Source of the DNA: Dipylidium caninum
Taxonomy: Eukaryota; Platyhelminthes; Cestoda; Cyclophyllidea; Dipylidiidae
Assembly: GCA_017562135.1 (NCBI GenBank)
Contig: QEYB01001522.1
Coordinates: forward strand, 806,001 to 870,000
Direction: 5' to 3'
DNA: 64,000 bases
The notes under the pieces are model-generated. The model was not told the DNA's origin. It saw only the letters and a list, made by a program, of their open reading frames with translations, and ran no database searches. Numbering within the stretch: the stretch's first letter is position 1; each line of letters opens with the position of its first letter. The translations under genes and the position numbers were made by a program. Shown one piece after another: positions 1-17,439 of the stretch.

Positions 1-45
1 CAATTTTTTGTTTCAGTTTAGAATTTTTGCGGATTTTGGAGGAAT

Positions 46-1292
46 ATGAGTTCGTCGCGCGTCGCTGAACAATCGGAGCAAAGTACTACGACCGCCTCAG
101 AGCCTCATTCATCGACTGCTTACACTCCGTTTGAATGTCTTGGGGCTCCCTCTGGTCTTACTTTGACTCGGCAAGAAATAAACCGTTTAATCCTCGAGTA
201 CCTTGTGGTTGAGGGTTACAAGGATGCTGCAGAGAAGTTTAGCAACGAAATCGGTGTCTCACAACCTTTGTCAGAGATTCACTCAACCGGTGCGAGCCTC
301 GCTGAGAGGATGGAAATTCGCGAAGCCGTCCTCAGCCGGCGTATTGAGGAGACCATTGACAAAGTTAATCAACTTTGGCCAGAGTTGTTCGAGAAAAATC
401 CGTATATATACTTCCAGGCATGAGTCTTGTATTTAGTTGATCACCTCATTATTCTCTATTCAGGATCAAATATGTTTTATTTGTAGCCGTTTGAGTTAAT
501 GTGGATTTATAGTATAACTATAATGTAATTGAGTTACAATTTATGCCCTTTTCACACTAATGTTTGTTACAACGTCTATTGGCATCAACTTTTTTTCACA
601 GACACTTTTTATGACAAATACATTGAGGTTCTGGAACACTTATGTTGCTAATGCATGCATAATGTTACAATTGCCAAATACTTGAACCAATTCCTTCTTA
701 CTAACCAGCGTGTTTTCAGCAAATATTATTTTATTTTGCCAAGGCTAAGGATGTTATTTTGGCAAATCAAGTGATTTTAAAACTTTTCTAGTTGAGGCAG
801 TTGCAAATGCTAGAACTGATCCGTGGTCACCGTCTTGAGGAGGCCCTGACCTTCGCGCAGTCCCACCTAGCCGGTCCATTGAGCCACCAGCTTTCAGAAT
901 ACCCGCAATTGTTGCACGAGATGGAAAACACAATGGCACTTTTGGCATTCGAGGAACCGGGCGACAGCATCTACGGCTCGCTGCTAGGTGCGCGTCACGC
1001 GGAACTAATCGCTGGCGCGCTGAATCGTGCCATTCTCTGGCATATTGAGAACAATGCTGGTGAAACCGACGCCTCTCTCCTTGAGGCCACCGGTGGAGGC
1101 GGCGGGGTGGCCTGTGGAGGCTGTGGTAGTGGTTTTAGTGGCGGGGCAAACAGCGGTTTAACCGGCCTTCCCAGGGCCGCTGGTTCCGCCACCTCAGCCA
1201 CCGTTCCCCGTCTCACCAAACTAATGGCAATGTTGCTTCATTTTCGGGATATCACGGAACTGGATCTGCCCTCGGAGCTCGCCTCTCTATAG
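46..1292 (+). CDS. GID8: GID8-like subunit of the CTLH/GID E3 ubiquitin ligase
   Basis: Two coding exons, 46-417 and 792-1292, give 290 aa. Exon 1 has a LisH motif (about residues 42-70, with NRLILEYLVVEGYKDAAEKF) followed by the start of the CTLH domain. Exon 2 continues as LRQLQMLELIR...EEALTFAQ, matching GID8 across the junction. GID8 is a scaffold of the CTLH complex (nuclear and cytoplasmic), linking the RING subunits to the RANBP9 module. The first ATG of the frame is used. The intron starts with GC, not GT (CAG|GC); the frame meets a stop at 421-423, so splicing must occur before it, and homology fixes the junction at FQ|L. The protein is longer than human GID8 (228 aa) because of a Ser/Thr-rich N-terminus and a Gly-rich insert in the C-terminal CRA region (about residues 224-250). 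The identification is firm; the insert is directly visible. Confidence 0.93.
418..791 (+). other. GC-AG intron of GID8
   Basis: The donor reads CAG|GCATGAGT and the acceptor TTTTCTAG. No in-frame GT donor upstream of the stop at 421-423 keeps the conserved PYIYFQ-L junction. GC-AG introns are a known minor class of U2-type introns. Confidence 0.8.
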
Positions 1293-2135
1293 TTCCATTC
1301 TCCCCATCACATCGTCTTTAAGGCTCTCTTAAATCCTCTCCTTTTTGAATCGTTCTTATGTTTTTCAACTTACATTGTCCGCCTCTCATTGGAGTAATTC
1401 GCTCACAACACGAAAGTGACACATTAGTAGTAAATTGTGTTAACTTAGATAAACGTCTACCCACTTTTTTCTTGACTAATCGCCAGTGTCAGGCCTCTTA
1501 ATCCTCTGCCTTCGTCCAATCGAGGCTCGCTATTAATTTTTTGACAGTATAGAAGCTATGCTGTGTCAGTCGAGAAAGAACACATCAAAAAGTCGTTGAC
1601 CCCTACTAAAGTCAATGGTTTCCCCCGGCTACCGCTCGAGCACATTATGTGCCAGGTAATCCAAGAATAAAGGGGACACTCAAGACCACTTTATATACAT
1701 TTAAAAGGTAATAGTGTGCAAGATCGCAAAAAATAGACCCCGTGCTGTAAATGCCATGGTAGGGTTGACTCGATATGTAAGACGAGAGCGGAATGCATTA
1801 CTCGAAACGAGACGTCAATTTCATCAGTTTCGGTTTAAATCGTCCCCCACTGTCTGAATCCGATCTAACAAAAAGCAAGAAAAAAAGATAATAAAATATA
1901 AATGAAAAATTGCTGTCAAGATGATTTAGATAGCCAGGTAAGAGGGGGAAGCATATCCGGCCGATAAAGTACTAGGCTGCGATTTCGAGTGACCAAGTCA
2001 AAAAAGAGATTACCGCGTTCGATAGTGCACTTGTTAAAATGCGGCAGAAAGTGTTACTTGATAACTATCCATAGCGTGATATCGCGGCAAGAACACAAAG
2101 TTGATTAAAAGAAATAAGCGATATACCGGTAGTTG
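1293..2135. other. Intergenic region between convergent GID8 and BLM
   Basis: No supported coding exon. A canonical AATAAA hexamer at 1666-1671 on the + strand is the likely GID8 polyadenylation signal, about 375 nt after the stop. I see nothing else that can be supported. Confidence 0.5.
1666..1671 (+). terminator. Candidate polyadenylation signal of GID8
   Basis: AATAAA, followed within about 30 nt by T-rich sequence, in the 3' flank of GID8. It is the first canonical hexamer after the stop codon. This is motif evidence only. Confidence 0.4.
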
Positions 2136-8073
<5,938 letters not shown>

Positions 8074-8236
8074 CGGTTTGAAGGTAAACCTATATGGACA
8101 CGTTTATGTTTAACGATATGAGGGTAATAAATGCATTATTGTGGGAAATAAGTCCGTAAAATCAGTACCTCCTCTGTGTCGACCCCATTTAACCATTTGA
8201 ACAATGACGAGCAGGCTCAAAATCCTATTCCAGTAC

Positions 8237-8404
8237 GCCTCTTTTTTATTGGTCAAAACCATGTGGCATAAATGTTTGACACGCGTTCGCTGCAAATCTT
8301 GAGTATTTAATAAAACTTGATCAAGGTCTTGATTTGGTTCATTATCGCTCAATAACGTTGCCACATGCACGTCTTGACCACCAAGGCCCACATCCTCAGG
8401 AGTT
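8237..8404 (-). other. Possible extra 5' coding exon of the BLM gene
   Basis: An open frame runs through this segment (TPEDVGLGGQDVHVATLL...LTNKKEA). A GT donor after 8237 leaves phase 2, which would join the exon starting at 8089 (acceptor ATATAG) and read on as KKEA-FTFKPMK. Human BLM has an FTFK motif in its N-terminal region, so the 8089 exon probably belongs to the gene even if its coding start is the ATG at 8073. The donor is weak (GTACTG) and no ATG or clear upstream acceptor was found. The alternative is that BLM translation starts at 8073 and this frame is fortuitous. Confidence 0.3.
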
Positions 8405-8921
8405 AACAATCGTTATTCTTTCGGTCAAATGTGGCTGATCAAGGCGCTAAGGAGATAATATTGAATACCAGCCCGAATCACCGGGGGGGTTTATGAGTTC
8501 ATCTATACGAGTAAAATGGTGGCAGCTGTTTTAATCGAAGAAATGACGCATATAGATCTATTTTAGCATTTCGACTTAAATCGAAAACAAAATACACAAA
8601 CAGATTAAAGTTCGTAACGAATGATGGATTCACACTAGATTCCTGGCAGTAGCTTTTTCCACGATACCTGCCTCGAAATATTTCAAAAGGACTTAAGTCC
8701 CAATACAACCGAAGCTGGACCCCTGGCCCTCAGTCTTGTTTCAGCATAACAAAGCCTGTCCCTGCCTTATTCAGACGTACTCAAGAGCGATGTCTAAGGG
8801 GTATAACCTAATACCATACTTGGTTTTTTTAAAAATTTTTGGCGAACTTCTAAGGAGAGTCAAATAATTAGCAATAAACACAGTCCATTATTTGCACAAA
8901 TATTTTAATGTATGCTGAGGC
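8405..8921. other. Intergenic region between CFAP45 and BLM
   Basis: CFAP45 and BLM run head-to-tail on the - strand, with about 0.5-0.85 kb between the CFAP45 stop (8922) and the first BLM codon. Short ORFs here are not recognisable. No repeat or RNA gene was identified. Confidence 0.4.
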
Positions 8922-11900
8922 TCAGGTCTTGGTGTTTGTGATCTTTAGTTGTACAGCCTTTCTTTCAATCTCCGCCAAGTACCTCTCCGGTATTCCGGCT
9001 TTCCTGTAGAAGTAAATGAAAAGGTATTATAAAGCCCTGTTAGTGTGCTAGAAAATATACCTAACTTAATCAAACTTCAGAGATATAAGGATTAATAGTG
9101 AAGTGAGATATTATCTTCTAGCGAATTGACCATAATCTTCAAAAACCAAGATGATACGGGAAAAAATATCTACTTTATTCTTTGTTGTCGAAATCTTATC
9201 TATGAATGTAAAAAATGTGCATGTTTGGCTTTCGGATATAAGTTCAAACTGATTACTTTTCGCGGACACAATGTTAAGGCGCTATTTCTTCACGAAATAA
9301 AAAAGTGCTGACTCGCCTTAGTTCTTCCATCTTACGATTCTTAGCATCTTCCAGGCGTAAACGACGTAGCCGTGCCTCCTCTTCCATCCGCACACCTTCC
9401 TCGAAAAAAGCATTTCGCTCCGCAATTCTTTGTTGTTCTTTTTCACATATTTGCTTTTTTAACTCGTTGCAAAATTCGATTTTCATTTTATTACGTCGCT
9501 TTTCTTCAAGCTTATCTTTTTCAATCATTTCCTTCTGATGCCTAAAGAGTAGTCATTGAGCGAAATGAAACACCTATTTTTTAATGTCGTTAGCTCTCAC
9601 TGAGATATCCTGAACTCTGGAACTGTTTCTAATAAGTATAATTTATAACTCAGGAGGGCCCGGCTACGGTTTTGTTTGCCGTTTAATAGCAGTTAGATGC
9701 GGAATGAAACCGTAAATTAAGATGCGAAAATGTCACTTCTCAAATTATTCTCCCTTAAACTGTTCGTCTTTGTATTCTAAAATCATAGGTTTATATCCAT
9801 CCATAGAAAGTGAACTGCTTACTGTAAAATTCGTTCAAAATCTAGTTTGTTGCGTGTGGCTTCCATTGCAAGATGATGAATCTTATTTTCTTCCGCCTTA
9901 ATACGTTCACGATTCATTTCTGCCTTAATTTCTTGGGCTTTCTTGGCGGCAGCCAATTCCTTCTGACGCCACTGGCGCTCATTTTCTTCCATGGCCCTCT
10001 TAGCACGTAGTGCGTTCTTTTCCGCTTGCAAGTCAATGGCGCGCTCTTGCATGCCCCGCAACCGGTTCGTCTCCTTTTCTTTCTCACGACGAACGCGTTT
10101 TTGCTCTTCTTCGAAGAGAATTTCGCGTTCCTACATTTGGAAAATTCGAAAGGTGTCTGTTATTTGCGGTTTATGATGATGTCACCGAATTTCTACCTCA
10201 GACACTGGAACTACTCCTATTCGACGTCCATAATTAAGTACAATCAAAATATATTCCCGTAAAAGCATACAAATTTAATCACGTTGGGAGCAAAAATGCT
10301 ACTATTCCAAAGAACACCTAGTTCGAGTAATTGTCTTCATTTGATGAATAGGAAAAATGTCCATGGATTATAATAAATAAAGACGTGGAGATAAAAATAT
10401 GCCATTTGAGGCAAACACATAAAATATCCCCTCATAATCTATGAAGGCGATATTACAAAAAATGCTGGTTGATGCTTGCGGTTCCTATGAATATACTCAC
10501 ATCCTTTGATTTCTGCTCCTGCAAAATTTTCAGATCCAATTGTCTATCCTCCTCAGCCATTTTCGTCTTCATCTGGCGCACTAAATCGTTACACTTATCT
10601 AACTCCTCTCTTAAGAGCTCTTGCTTAGTCCTCTTATCGATTCTGCGGTTCATCTCCTCCAGCATTTCACTTGCCATCTTCTTGCGCGTTGCCATATTCT
10701 CCTGTTCTGTTTTTTCCAATCTCAATAACGCTCCTGCTCGTTTTGATTCATTTGCTTTATTATTTCGCGTGCTCCTAGCATCTCCTATAGCACATTAATA
10801 ATTACGAATTAATTCACAAGTGGTTCACATTACTATCGGAAAAATGCTGCCATTAATATGAGACTTGGCCTCATGTAGCCAATAATAAGCGATCTACTCT
10901 ATAAATTTGTGTAATTCTTTTTTGCAGGTCCCATAAGTACTATAAGAAAAAATTACCTCCTCCTTTCGTTTCGCTTCAATCGTGGCCTGCACTTTAAGAG
11001 CCTTCTGTCTATCGAGTTCCATCATTCGATCGAGACGGTCGTTTTCCTCAGCCAACTCTTTCTTAATTTGCTGTTTCTCACGCACTTGTGAGTCTCGGAT
11101 GGCCTGAATCTTAGCATTAGTAATGGCGGCAGCCAGCTGTCTGATTTCTTCTTCCTCGTCTTGACGTTGTTCCATAGCCCTTCGCAAGGAGATACTGAGA
11201 TTGTTGTCTTGCCTCCTCTTCCAACTCATTTAGTTTCTCATTAGCTCGTCGTTCCATGTCAAGCTTCTTCAGTTCATCCTTACGGTTGTTAGATTCTGCC
11301 TAAGCCAATAATCAAGAGGCGTTCAAATTTACGATTCCACTACATTTACTTAGCTAAAATTTAAAAGAATCATTTGGACCACTTATTCTACTGCCAAATG
11401 CAGTAAAGTGGGTATCTTTGGAAATTTTATATTTTCCTATACTTAGCATAAGCAGTCTACAAAGGTATTTTAATCCAAATACATAAAAAGCAGCCACACT
11501 TTGGTTGGCAGAGTCAAATTCGTGAAAATGAAAAATGTCTGGACACGTTAAATTTCATCGTTATTATGGACAAAGAAGTACGAAATTACAGAAAAACGTG
11601 TTTGACACACTGAAAAGTAAGAAATTTATGGTTTTATACCAACCATAAGAGTATCTTTGGCATATCTTTCCATCATCTCCTTCTCTTTTAATTCCTCTTC
11701 GGTTAAAATTCTGGCGCTCTTCTGGATCCTTTCGATCTCAGACTTTGGTAAAAATATTGACTTTTCATTACGTTTTTCGTCTTTTATTCTTAACCTTTGA
11801 CTTTAAATTGCCTCTTACATCAGTTCTCTTGTTAGATCAGGCTCGGCCAAAATTATTTTGTTAGGTTTCCCATGCAGCCTTTCATTAGGACAATCCACAA

Positions 11901-12113
11901 TGTTTCTGCGTTTTATAAATACATTTATTTTGGCGGAACCTTGTTGCCGATCACATTTTGTACGAAGTCCCATCATCTGCTTGCTAAATAGGACAAAATT
12001 AAGCATACCTTCATAGTTTTAAATCGTTCAGGTTCACCGAACAGGCTCTCGTCTACATTTGCACATCCGCCTAGTTTTCGGTATGAGGACCACTTTCCGT
12101 TACTCAATTTCAT
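8922..12113 (-). CDS. CFAP45: Cilia- and flagella-associated protein 45 (microtubule inner protein), with two apparent frameshifts
   Basis: Coiled-coil protein of the axonemal doublet lumen. Exons (-): 12113-12009, 11976-11819, 11788-11644, 11299-10957, 10784-10501, 10130-9823, 9541-9317, 9003-8922. Landmarks matching vertebrate CFAP45 in order: VDESLFGEPE (N-terminus), DLTREL-IKDEKR, PKSEIERIQKSARILTEEEL, NAKIQAIRDSQVREKQQ, DRLDRMMELDRQKA, AREIIKQMNQNEQER, RLRGMQERAIDLQAEKNALR, DFERIL-Q, and the C-terminus MEEL-RKAGIPERYLAEIERK. Corrected length is about 549 aa against 551 in human. Exon 11299-10957 is one base too long and exon 10784-10501 one base too short for the phases of their borders, and the homologous frame switches inside each. 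The last intron has a GC donor (AAG|GCGAGT). Introns 1 and 2 are about 32 and 30 nt. A real gene with assembly indels seems likelier than a pseudogene. Confidence 0.9.
10722..10730 (-). other. Apparent -1 frameshift (missing base) in CFAP45
   Basis: The homologous frame ...KQMNQNEQER runs into TAT TGA at 10727-10722, while the frame starting one base earlier than the next codon continues as LLRLEKTEQENMATRKK, again homologous. One base is missing near 10730. The exon is 284 nt where phase 0/0 borders require 285. Confidence 0.75.
11178..11186 (-). other. Apparent +1 frameshift (extra G in a GGG run) in CFAP45
   Basis: The frame ELEEEARQQSQYLLAK continues homologously only if one G of the GGG at 11180-11178 is skipped, after which it reads AMEQRQDEEEEIRQL. 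The exon is 343 nt where phase 0/0 borders require 342. A homopolymer position is typical of sequencing error. Confidence 0.7.
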
Positions 12114-13849
12114 GGCAGTACAACCAATAGATGACTTTCTATTCATTTTTCCTGACTAAACAAGTGCTTCAACAGAACGCAGCAATACCATTTCGAAATA
12201 TGTGTTGCTACGTGCCTCCGAGTCAAGGCCGCCTAAAGGCCCTTGTAAGTCATTCAAAATATCCATCCATATCATATCTCTCTTGCACTCTCAAAAAGGC
12301 AAATTTAGATAAAATCTGGTTGGATTAATGACGTCAGTTTTTTGCAAACGTAGTTTCGAATACGGTTTGTAGGCTTCCGACCTTTTTTCCTGCGAAGCTT
12401 CGAGCACAAATTCTGATCACGACATAACATAGCGCCTGCTAACTGAGCAATCACTCCATATTCTGTGTTTCGTTAGGTAAACGTGATGATATTCACATTC
12501 GTATGTTCAACAAATCCACGTAATTATCTTATGAGAATTCACAAACATTTTTGAGCATGGTGCACTTTATTTTCGCCACAAAAAGCGTACTCTCACCTTT
12601 ATAAGTTATGTGTCTTTTAATATTCTATCGAGGTTCTCGAAATTGTATTGACAATTCCTCGTTTCTTGCTCTGACTTTAAGCGCTCCCAAAGAACAACTG
12701 CGAAGGCAAAATATCTCTAGATATTCTTTTTTACGTCATACTGTCCGGTTCTGATACAACCACAGTTAGCATCATGGGTTTACTAGCATTAGCCTTCTCG
12801 TAGCCGCCAATACTTCGGCAAGTTATAAATAAGTAAGAAATGCTATATAGGGTTCTCCAAACAGGGGCAAATTGTAGATCATTCTCCAATTTATGACGCT
12901 TCTTAGGCCCAACCTCTACTCTTTCCTTTCCGCCTCATTAGATAATGAAAGTGTTTACCCCTAACATTCAGAACTTTCCGATATCTCCTAATACATCTAA
13001 CTTATTTTATTTTTTTCACTCTGCCCTATCGTAGATGGGGCTTTCTAATGCTGTGCTGTTGGAGTTTACCAAGTTTCTGTGAATATGGATTACATTACTT
13101 ATGATGCATGCCACGAACTCGTACTAGCTCTAATTTTCTCCTGATTTTATAAATTCCTAATTGGCTTGTGACAAATAAAGGATTATCTCAACATAAAGCG
13201 CCACTGAGACTACTGCGAAGGTTGCGTTTGTAAGTAGCAAGTGGCGACTGTGAATTATAAATTCAGCACACGTTATTTCATGTGGTGCTGATTGTAAACA
13301 CCTACATTTCAACTTTCACTAAATCTTTCCTAAATGAGTGCAATTCGTCGCTGAGTGGGAGATATCGAAAAATAGTCACTCGAAATAGTCATGTCACTAT
13401 ACCTTAAATCGCAATGGAGCTGTTAATAGGTAGAAGAAGTGACAACAATTTAGCATATCCATCATTCAACCGTTGGGCGTTAAGTTATGCGACATGTCGG
13501 TCGCATATTTCGGTAATTAATTTGGCACCTTCAGTTTACGATTGTCATCAACAATCCGTGTGGATATATTGGGTCGCCGCCAACTTACCAATTCTACCGA
13601 CACGGCTCCGAGGTGTTTGAAGGAGTCTATGTGACCTTCGACATTGCCTATTTTACCCTAGGGAAACCTCTTCAAGTTGCTCCATATAGAAAATAACGTG
13701 ACCATAGTAGAGAAGCATTGCATTTGAGATAAGCGGGTTACTTGAGCTGGTTATTGCATGATGATAACCCACATTTGAATTATCGACCACACTACTGTCA
13801 TGTCATTGGAATAAGAGTTCACAGATTTTACTTTATTTTTGGCGGACAC
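12114..13849. other. Intergenic region between divergent CFAP45 and the orphan receptor gene
   Basis: About 1.7 kb of AT-rich sequence. The short open frames (for example 12131-12328 and 13414-13620) show no family features or splice-supported continuation. It must hold the 5' flanks of both divergent genes; no specific regulatory motif is claimed. Confidence 0.4.
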
Positions 13850-15133
13850 ATGAACGCCACCTTGACTCCGTCGGTAGCTCCCGACTCCCAACCCTTACCG
13901 AAAGATTTTCAAGGTGTCTTATTATACTACCATTATTCTTGTCAGGTGATCGTACTTTTCGGCTTGCCAGTTGCTATATGTGGCATCATTTCGACTTTTA
14001 TTACTACCTTGGCAATGTCAACCAACAGGTATGCTTATTCCCATCCCTTTCTTAGCTATATCGATGGCATCTCTGGCCTTTTTATCAGCATAGGAGACTT
14101 ACTCTGTTTACGTCTCGTTCTTCTTCTGCCCGCCGCAATCGAATACAACGAGGGCAATGCCTACGAAGGTTCACCTGTTCCATTCGACCCTATTTACCGT
14201 GCAGGCGGCAGCCACTGCATAGCGCTTGCTTTCATGCGACATTTTTTCAATGCTTTTCGCTGCAATCTTCTCTTCGTTACGTGTTGCCATATGGGATTTC
14301 ACGAACTAGAGTCGGAAACCATTCATCCCTTCAGCACTTTTATGAGTGTCTCTGTCTCCTTTTCCATTGCACTTATGTCTTCCATGCCCGTGATAACTAT
14401 CACTGATCATTGGAAAGCGTGGAATCTGACAATTTGCGGTTTCAATCCTCGTATACATCCTCTTCTGTTGGCCTGGGCAAACGTGCACTGCATCTTCTTC
14501 TGTGACAGTCTGATAGTCCTAATCATTATTATTATTGTTTTGGGACAGAGAGTAAACTCGCTTTGGCGTCAGTTTGACGCCACTTCTCGTTACCTTCGCA
14601 ACATAACACCCAAGTCCACCTTCTTCTCAATGCTCTTTGACAACCTCGCGGGGAAAATGGACCATTCTATCGGCAAACTCTCTCACCTATTTTACTACTG
14701 CCGCTTTGTAGCGACTGTGAAATTAATGGCTGTCATTGCGAAAGCATTCATTTACTTTAGTGATAGCAAAACGCAAGAGCCACTTTTAAATTATGTTAAT
14801 TTTTGCCTATGGGAGTCGACAATTAATAATTACGCCTGCCTCGCGGATGTTATACTGTTTATGTTTGCACCTTTATGGTGGTACTCCAAGAGTGTTCAAC
14901 TCCGGGCCGCAATGGGCTGGAAGTGGTGTCAAAAGCGCATTGAAGAAAAGAACAAGTTTGGTCTTATAATGCCCCCCAAGGAATTATTTGCTTCAGAAGA
15001 CTCACCAACAGGAGTGATTAATATTATGAGCGAAAGTAACACGAGAAAAGTGATCAAGTACAAAGAATTGCTGTCCAAGAGATTCACGGAGTCACCACCT
15101 GTGAGGCCAACGCACTCGAACCCTCCGCGATAG
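13850..15133 (+). CDS. Orphan rhodopsin-like 7TM receptor, intronless (flatworm-type)
   Basis: 427 aa in one exon, beginning at the first in-frame ATG (MNATLTPSV, with an N-glycosylation site at N2). Seven hydrophobic segments are visible: TM1 VIVLFGLPVAICGIISTF, TM2 GISGLFISIGDLLCLRLVLL, TM3 AFMRHFFNAFRCNLLFVTCC, TM4 FMSVSVSFSIALMSSM, TM5 CDSLIVLIIIIIVLG, TM6 ATVKLMAVIAKAFIYF, TM7 CLADVILFMFAPLWWY. A Cys before TM3 (GGSHC) and one in loop 2 (TICGF) could form the usual class A disulfide. No DRY motif follows TM3 and no NPxxY lies in TM7. It resembles the divergent flatworm-specific orphan receptor families in layout and in lacking introns; that assignment is inference. Ligand unknown. The C-tail of about 60 residues is basic and Ser/Pro-rich. 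Confidence 0.75.
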   Translation: MNATLTPSVAPDSQPLPKDFQGVLLYYHYSCQVIVLFGLPVAICGIISTFITTLAMSTNRYAYSHPFLSYIDGISGLFISIGDLLCLRLVLLLPAAIEYNEGNAYEGSPVPFDPIYRAGGSHCIALAFMRHFFNAFRCNLLFVTCCHMGFHELESETIHPFSTFMSVSVSFSIALMSSMPVITITDHWKAWNLTICGFNPRIHPLLLAWANVHCIFFCDSLIVLIIIIIVLGQRVNSLWRQFDATSRYLRNITPKSTFFSMLFDNLAGKMDHSIGKLSHLFYYCRFVATVKLMAVIAKAFIYFSDSKTQEPLLNYVNFCLWESTINNYACLADVILFMFAPLWWYSKSVQLRAAMGWKWCQKRIEEKNKFGLIMPPKELFASEDSPTGVINIMSESNTRKVIKYKELLSKRFTESPPVRPTHSNPPR

Positions 15134-17439
15134 GTGGCTCCTTTTGTAGACGGATTGTAATAAGCGCAATATGTCAGTGAGTTCTATGCGGTCTTGATAC
15201 CTGTATTTACCGTAAGGAGCTTTTACTATGCAATATTTTATCTGTACAAGAGATCCTTGTTGAGTCGACTTCAATTTACCACGGCCTTACGGGAATTAGT
15301 ATTGTGCATGTCCATTTGCGGTTGTACAGTGCCAGACAGCATAAAATGAGACCACAATCCTTGATGGGTCGCATAATTGGCCGCATCTCTTTACCAACCA
15401 AGCTTATCTGTAAGGTTTCTTGAGCTCTCTGAAGTGCACCGTAGAACTCCTACGTAAATAGACTTCCAAAACAAAAGAATTCACAGAATGGGTAAATTAA
15501 ATGTGGGTATTTCACCACCCCATCTCTCCATACTTGTTTGCCACGCCCCTCCAATCTCTTGTTCATTTACCCTTCACACGCCACTTTGTTGGGGAATATG
15601 GGGATTCGGAGCGAGAGAAGGGGGTATGAAGAGCCGATCCTGTATGGCCGCCTCTAGCCGTGTTCTCGCATCCACTGTCCATGCCACCACATTCAGTTTA
15701 GTTCCTCGCAACCAGCGCAGGCCACTTTCTCAACGCCACAAAGAGACGGAAGGTTTGCTTTAATGCAGACGTAGAAATTCACGACTGGCTAAGTTCTATA
15801 AATTTGCATAAATCGTCACGCGTTAATTGTGGTGTGGACATGATGGAAATCAGTTAATCTTGGGTATATTTCCTCAAATAGAACTCAGCAACTCGGTCAA
15901 AGTGGAAAAGCTTAGAGTGCGGTCTCTCGCAAGTCGCCTTACATGGGCAATTCTGTGCAAGCCGTTAGCATGGGGCACAATTTTCGTGGCGAGGCCGGAA
16001 CGAGACCTCACTTCCTCGGTGGCTTTCGGTCATGAGGCAGCTCTGAGTTGCGCCACTCTGAATTGCCGCCCGCCTGACGGTTCCGCCACGTTCGCCTCCG
16101 CAGTTTCGCACCTAATTCACTTGGTGCTTCCGACGCATAGTTGAAAAATTCTAATGACGCCAGTCGAGCGTGCTGAAGGTAACGCACAAAGCGTGAAAAA
16201 CAACTGACGGCATTACCAATCGCCGTGGGGTTTTAGCCAACGAACACAACCTGAACTAGGGGAATTGGCGTTACGCAAATCTTATCCCTAGTTGCGGGCT
16301 TGTCAATTGTGGACACAGATTACACAATGCTTCATCTCCATACGCCTTGGGCCGTTTCTTAGTTTTCATATGGCTAACGCATACCTGCGCTGCTCCAACA
16401 TGCCACGGATTGACTGGCACTGACATGCAACGGCAGGGGAGAACGTCGGTTGCCTCGATGCCAGCAACGTTTTGCGCCCCGCCTCGTGTGGGTGGCCACG
16501 GTGACCGCAGGAGTTTCACCCGACCACGCGCTGGCTGAGTAAATTGTTGTTGCACTCGCCGGGACACAAGGCTATTGTGAGGACCACAGCGACTGTTGCA
16601 TTCTCTCCCGGTGATGACAACGAGTTATCCTCCGGTGGCAAGTCTCTCAACTCAAGTTTTCCCAATATGTGCACAGTCAAATGCGAGAGTGCTTTTGTTA
16701 ACAGTTGTGACACGTTGACCGACGGTGTCACAAGGGCTATCGCCTCCCTATCTTCACATTTTCCTTAGAAAATGCCTTTTCTAGACGTAAAAATACATCA
16801 GTCTTCAAGCTTTTGAAATAAATTAAACTAAATCCTTAGGTTTTCACATTATTCTGACCTGAAAGCCCGCTCCTTTACGAATTCAGCATCTCCCATGTTT
16901 CTCTTCGTGACGGGGTCTCCGGAAAGAGTCAATTTTCCAGTGGAGGACGCATGGACGGCGACGATATCTCGTCGCTTTTATGATGCAAACCAGGCGGAGG
17001 CGCCATTCGGTGGAAGACTTCATTATATTCAGCCACAGCAGCGAATATTGCGCTCGATAAAGCGGTGGCGACGAAATGTGTTCCGCACCAGCTGCTGAAT
17101 AATAAAGGTGTACATGAATCACAAGGTAGGAAATTGCGTTCCCGGCCATGGGACGGTGTGATTCGCATCGGGGCAGCAGAAGAGAACCTTCTTAGTCATG
17201 GCACTTCCCACAAAATCAACGTTGGCTCTCGACATTTCCACTTCCCGTTATCAACTTTGAAAAAAGCAAGTGAATCAAAACAGGATCATATGTGGACTTG
17301 TCCTTCTCCATCGCGGTCTGTTGGCGTTTTCAATTTCCATTTCAACTGATCAATGCAATTCACCGCGTTTTGGGCAATATGACAAAAAAAAAAATTTCGT
17401 AACTGTCAATCTTTTTCTCTTATCTTATGAACGCTACAG
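15134..17439. other. Intergenic region, relatively GC-rich, with unrecognised open frames
   Basis: Several 60-105 codon frames on both strands (for example 15827-16144 +, 16271-16567 -, 16544-16768 +). None shows a family motif, signal peptide or phase-consistent splicing that I can support. Overlapping frames on both strands suggest base composition rather than coding. Some could be unrecognised upstream exons of the JmjC-like fragment that follows. Confidence 0.35.

Noticed and set aside
8499..8708. 69-codon - frame upstream of BLM
   Set aside because: No homology, and no phase-consistent acceptor or donor linking it to the helicase.
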